Shown here: one piece after another, positions 61,395 to 64,000 of the stretch | Layout: every line of letters begins with the position of its first letter | Numbering within the stretch: position 1 is the first letter of the stretch | Origin: Niabella aurantiaca DSM 17617 | GTDB lineage: Bacteria; Bacteroidota; Bacteroidia; Chitinophagales; Chitinophagaceae | NCBI RefSeq assembly: GCF_000374125.1 | Contig: NZ_KB893637.1 | Coordinates: 124,001-188,000, forward strand | Reading direction: 5' to 3' | Length of the DNA: 64,000 nt | The notes under the pieces: generated by a model | What the model saw: only the letters and a program-made list of their open reading frames with translations | Databases searched by the model: none | Told to the model about the DNA's origin: nothing | Made by a program: the position numbers and the translations under genes

Positions 61395-62207
61395 TTACTG
61401 GGTTAGCGTAATTGAGCCTATATCCGTTACTTTTCCAAATGCTACATTGATGCCTGTTATGGTTGAATCCCTGTATGTGGTAGCGCTGTCCGCGTCAATA
61501 CGGAGCGAATAGGCGCCATCGGCCAATCCTACGAAATGAAAGAACCCATCAGGGCCGGGGATTGCGCTTCCAATGGTGTCTGCTCCCTTTAATGCATACA
61601 GCCAGGGGTTGGCTTCTGCCGGTTTTACATAGCCTCTGAACTGGCCATTGGCTTCTTCACTAAAGGCCTTTACTACCGGTTTTAGCATGTATTTACCGCT
61701 TTTACCGGCTGCATGTACCGAGCGGGCAGCATCAAAATCGAGCCAGATCTTGTAAACGCCATCGGGTGCCAGTTCTTTATGAAAATTGATCTTGTACCCA
61801 CTGGTAGAACCGGAGGGAACGGTGAGGGCATGCTCCACGCCGTCTACCACTACCGTATTGTCATCACCCAGGACCAAACGGATCTGCTCGATCTTACCGG
61901 CGGGTAATGTCAGCGGATCGCCCATGGCAATTACGGTTCCGTTACGATAATTCAGAATATTGATGGGGTCATGGAAGGTGGGGTCCAGCGGATAATCAAC
62001 CCAACCGGCATCATTGCTGCTGTTGTTGATCGATACGCTTTTTACATCCAGGTAGATGGCGTCATAGGTGGCCGGGGCATCGGTCAGCATCATCTGGACC
62101 TTTGCCTGTCCGTTGGAGTTCTGGTCACGATCACTGCTGTCATTTTTTGAACAGGAGGCGAGCATAAGAACAACACCAGCCCCCATTGTAAAGAATAAGG
62201 ATTTCAT
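61395..62207 (-). CDS. DUF4382 lipoprotein
   Basis: 270 residues. SPII signal with lipobox LASC (Cys19). DUF4382 domain (about 35-185): VQMMLTDAPATYDAIYLDVK, LPAGKIEQIRLVLGDDNTV, VYKIWLDFDAARSV, followed by a carboxypeptidase-regulatory-like beta-sandwich (GQFRGYVKPAEANPWLYALK, FHFVGLADGAYSLRIDADSA). Common Bacteroidota cell-envelope lipoprotein; function unknown. It precedes a two-component pair, perhaps by chance. Confidence 0.87.
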   Translation of the reverse strand: MKSLFFTMGAGVVLMLASCSKNDSSDRDQNSNGQAKVQMMLTDAPATYDAIYLDVKSVSINNSSNDAGWVDYPLDPTFHDPINILNYRNGTVIAMGDPLTLPAGKIEQIRLVLGDDNTVVVDGVEHALTVPSGSTSGYKINFHKELAPDGVYKIWLDFDAARSVHAAGKSGKYMLKPVVKAFSEEANGQFRGYVKPAEANPWLYALKGADTIGSAIPGPDGFFHFVGLADGAYSLRIDADSATTYRDSTITGINVAFGKVTDIGSITLTQ

Positions 62208-62282
62208 TTTAAAGGATTTTACATTGATGAAACGAAACTAAATCCTCTATATGAAGGGAAAATGAAAATGTGCCGGTTCTGG

Positions 62283-63611
62283 CTATTTTTGGAGATGATT
62301 TTCCGAAAACAGCAGTTCAAACCGCGAGCCCTGGTTTAGCTGCGTGTGTACCTCAATGCGAATGCCCTGATAATCAGCTATTGATTTTACAATGGAGAGC
62401 CCGAGGCCGAAACCTTCCCGCTGAGAGGTATTTTTCTTAAAACGGTCAAAGATCCGCTCAGATTCCCCGGCATCCATTCCGATGCCGGTATCGCTGATGG
62501 AAATGACATAACGGTTTTGCTGATATGCATCGCTGATGCTAACGGACCCGTTGAGCCGGTTATACCGGATGGCATTATGAATGAGGTTGTAAAACAGCTG
62601 AAAGAGCAGGTCCTTGTTTACCCTATAGAGAATGGTCTCGCCCAGGAGCCGTTCTTCTATGGTCAGTGATTTTTCATCTGCCCGGTGTTGCAGCTCCTCC
62701 AGTACTTCGCAGATCATGGGCTTTACGGTCACCTGGTCGTTGCGGTTGTATTGCTCGTTATCTATTCGTGATATGAGCAGCAGTACGCTTACGATCTTTT
62801 TTAACCGCTTCATGATCCGCATGGTGTCTTCCAGTTTCAGCACGGCATTCGCCGGCAGGTCCGGATCTGTCATCATGTTCTCGATCTTACCCTGCATAAT
62901 GCTGATGGGGGTCATCAGTTCATGGGAGGCGTTTGAAGTGAATTCTTTTTCTTTTTCAAAGGCATGGTTTACCTGTTGCATCAGTTGGGAGATAGACTGA
63001 TCCAGGTATTTGAAATCGTAGGTGGAGGTTGCCAGCGCGGGCCGGGGTTCTTTAAAAGGAAAGGTCTTTTTGATCAGCCGGGTGCGGATGATGCGTCCCA
63101 GCGGTTTCAGGAGGTGCCGGGTATAAAAGAGCTGGATACAGGCCATGATCAGGGTAAGCACGATCAGCACGCTGATGGTAGCCCTTTGCAGGGCGATACT
63201 GTCCTGCTGGATGGAAGCGATCTTCTTCCCGATCTCGAGGAGATAGGTCTGATGGCTGATGGTGAAGGTGTCGGTCAGGATGCGGTAGGTAATGGTATCG
63301 TCATCGATAATGCGCTGTGCGGTCTGCAGTTTTTGTTTTGCCCAGCCGGTGCCCCGGGGATAGGGTTCCAGGGAAATGTATTCGTCTTTCAGCATCGAGT
63401 AACTGCCATAGGCGGAATCTCCCTGGAGATAGTAATTGACCCCGTTCTCCTGGATGGCCTTCAATGCTTTTTCGCGTTGCTCACGGAGGTTTTTGTTAGT
63501 ATTATCCGAAGCGATTTTCTGCATGAGGAGCGGAAGCTGCCATACGAACAGCCCAAGGACGGCAATGGTGGCCGCCACGGTAAACAGCGTCAGTTTGGTA
63601 TGCAATCTCAT
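62283..63611 (-). CDS. Sensor histidine kinase (OmpR/EnvZ class)
   Basis: 442 residues. Membrane helix 1 (TKLTLFTVAATIAVLGLFVW), a periplasmic domain (~30-145), helix 2 (ATISVLIVLTLIMACIQLFY), then HisKA with the phospho-His in SNASHELMTPISIMQ and an intact HATPase: N box NLIHNAIRYN, G1 SDTGIGM, G2 GFGLGLSIVKSIADYQ. Signal unknown. Its start codon overlaps the stop of the response regulator gene by 4 bp (ATGA), so the pair is coupled. Confidence 0.94.
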   Translation of the reverse strand: MRLHTKLTLFTVAATIAVLGLFVWQLPLLMQKIASDNTNKNLREQREKALKAIQENGVNYYLQGDSAYGSYSMLKDEYISLEPYPRGTGWAKQKLQTAQRIIDDDTITYRILTDTFTISHQTYLLEIGKKIASIQQDSIALQRATISVLIVLTLIMACIQLFYTRHLLKPLGRIIRTRLIKKTFPFKEPRPALATSTYDFKYLDQSISQLMQQVNHAFEKEKEFTSNASHELMTPISIMQGKIENMMTDPDLPANAVLKLEDTMRIMKRLKKIVSVLLLISRIDNEQYNRNDQVTVKPMICEVLEELQHRADEKSLTIEERLLGETILYRVNKDLLFQLFYNLIHNAIRYNRLNGSVSISDAYQQNRYVISISDTGIGMDAGESERIFDRFKKNTSQREGFGLGLSIVKSIADYQGIRIEVHTQLNQGSRFELLFSENHLQK

Positions 63612-64000
63612 GAGGGGGTTTTGATTTTATAACCGACGCCTCTTACGGTTTCCAGCCAGTCGGTATCCGCATAGCCGTGGAGCTTTTTCCGGATGTTTTT
63701 TATATGCACGTCAATATAATTGGAGTCGTATTCGTCGTCCGCATTGTCGCCCCACAGATGGTCGCTGAGCTGCATGCGGGAAAGCGGCCGGTTTTTGTGA
63801 AGGAGCAGGTAGTTCAGCAGATCGAATTCCTTCCGCGACAGGGAGATCTCTGTTTCCTGATAAGCGATGGTCCGGTTTTTAAGATGAATGGTAAATGCTC
63901 CCAGCTGAACTGCGTTGTCGTTCAGTTTGAATTTCCGGCGGATGATGGCTTGCATCCTGGATTGGAGCTCCAGCAGGGAGAAGGGTTTGGCCAGGTAATC
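63608..64000 (-). CDS. OmpR-family response regulator, C-terminal part (cut by window edge)
   Basis: 131 residues in the window. The end of the receiver domain is visible (DYLAKPFSLLEL, with the conserved Lys-Pro), followed by the winged-helix DNA-binding domain (LSRKEFDLLNYLLLHKNRPL, then SRMQLSDHLWGDN, SNYIDVHIKNIRKKL, TVRGVGYKI). The gene continues past position 64000. Partner of the kinase at 62283-63611. Confidence 0.94.
   Translation of the reverse strand, partial: DYLAKPFSLLELQSRMQAIIRRKFKLNDNAVQLGAFTIHLKNRTIAYQETEISLSRKEFDLLNYLLLHKNRPLSRMQLSDHLWGDNADDEYDSNYIDVHIKNIRKKLHGYADTDWLETVRGVGYKIKTPS

Overview
The window looks like a chromosomal segment of a Bacteroidota member, most likely family Chitinophagaceae (genus not resolvable from sequence alone). 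Support: a SusC/SusD pair, LytS/LytTR-type two-component genes, DUF4199 and DUF4382 proteins, lipoproteins with short SPII signals, promoters of the Bacteroidota type (TTTG, about 20 bp, TAnnTTTG), A-rich leaders instead of strong Shine-Dalgarno sites, and a tRNA without encoded CCA. There is no plasmid or phage backbone.

Layout. (1) 1-4.1 kb, minus strand: a drug-efflux type operon (TetR, TolC-like outer membrane protein, HlyD-like adaptor, two ABC ATPases, the last cut by the window edge), with two copies of one 16-bp palindrome as the likely TetR operator. (2) 4.1-6.5 kb: a repeat-rich spacer, a DAO-type oxidoreductase and tRNA methyltransferase TrmN6. (3) 6.5-13.4 kb, minus strand: a GDP-D-glycero-D-manno-heptose set (GmhA, HddA and an HddC-GmhB fusion) with two glycosyltransferases, DUF4199, and a dihydroorotase homologue that has lost its metal ligands. 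(4) 13.6-21.3 kb: tRNA-Pro(GGG) followed by recombinase debris, then a cargo of two flavin oxidases, an M61 peptidase and a heme-barrel-like protein, ending in a near-copy of the tRNA terminator. This reads as a decayed genomic island. (5) 21.3-25.3 kb: xylose utilisation (LacI regulator, xylB, xylA). (6) 25.3-30 kb: IS and repeat debris, a MATE pump, a small lipoprotein and a flavin monooxygenase. (7) 30-35.8 kb: one LytTR regulator with two divergent LytS-type kinases, one intact and one with degenerate ATP-binding motifs; their shared promoter holds two direct repeats 21 bp apart resembling a LytTR site. (8) 36-59.8 kb: a large polysaccharide utilisation locus (LacI, SusC, SusD, SSS symporter) with four GH172 (DUF2961) genes, a GATase1-like protein, a ceramidase-like protein, an (alpha/alpha)6 protein, a HisD-family dehydrogenase, a DUF4091 (GH123-like) protein, a five-bladed propeller glycosidase and a SASA esterase. 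The lacI gene is flanked by two identical 14-bp palindromes. (9) 59.8-64 kb, minus strand: GH29 alpha-fucosidase, a DUF4382 lipoprotein, and an OmpR-type sensor kinase/response regulator pair cut by the right edge.

How it works together (inference): the large locus should capture a furanose-containing glycan or glycoconjugate at the outer membrane (SusCD), trim it in the periplasm with GH172, DUF4091, propeller and esterase enzymes, import products through the SSS symporter, and process them in the cytosol with the HisD-like, GATase-like and ceramidase-like proteins. The most novel-looking systems are this four-GH172 locus and the oxidase/peptidase/heme-barrel cargo next to tRNA-Pro.
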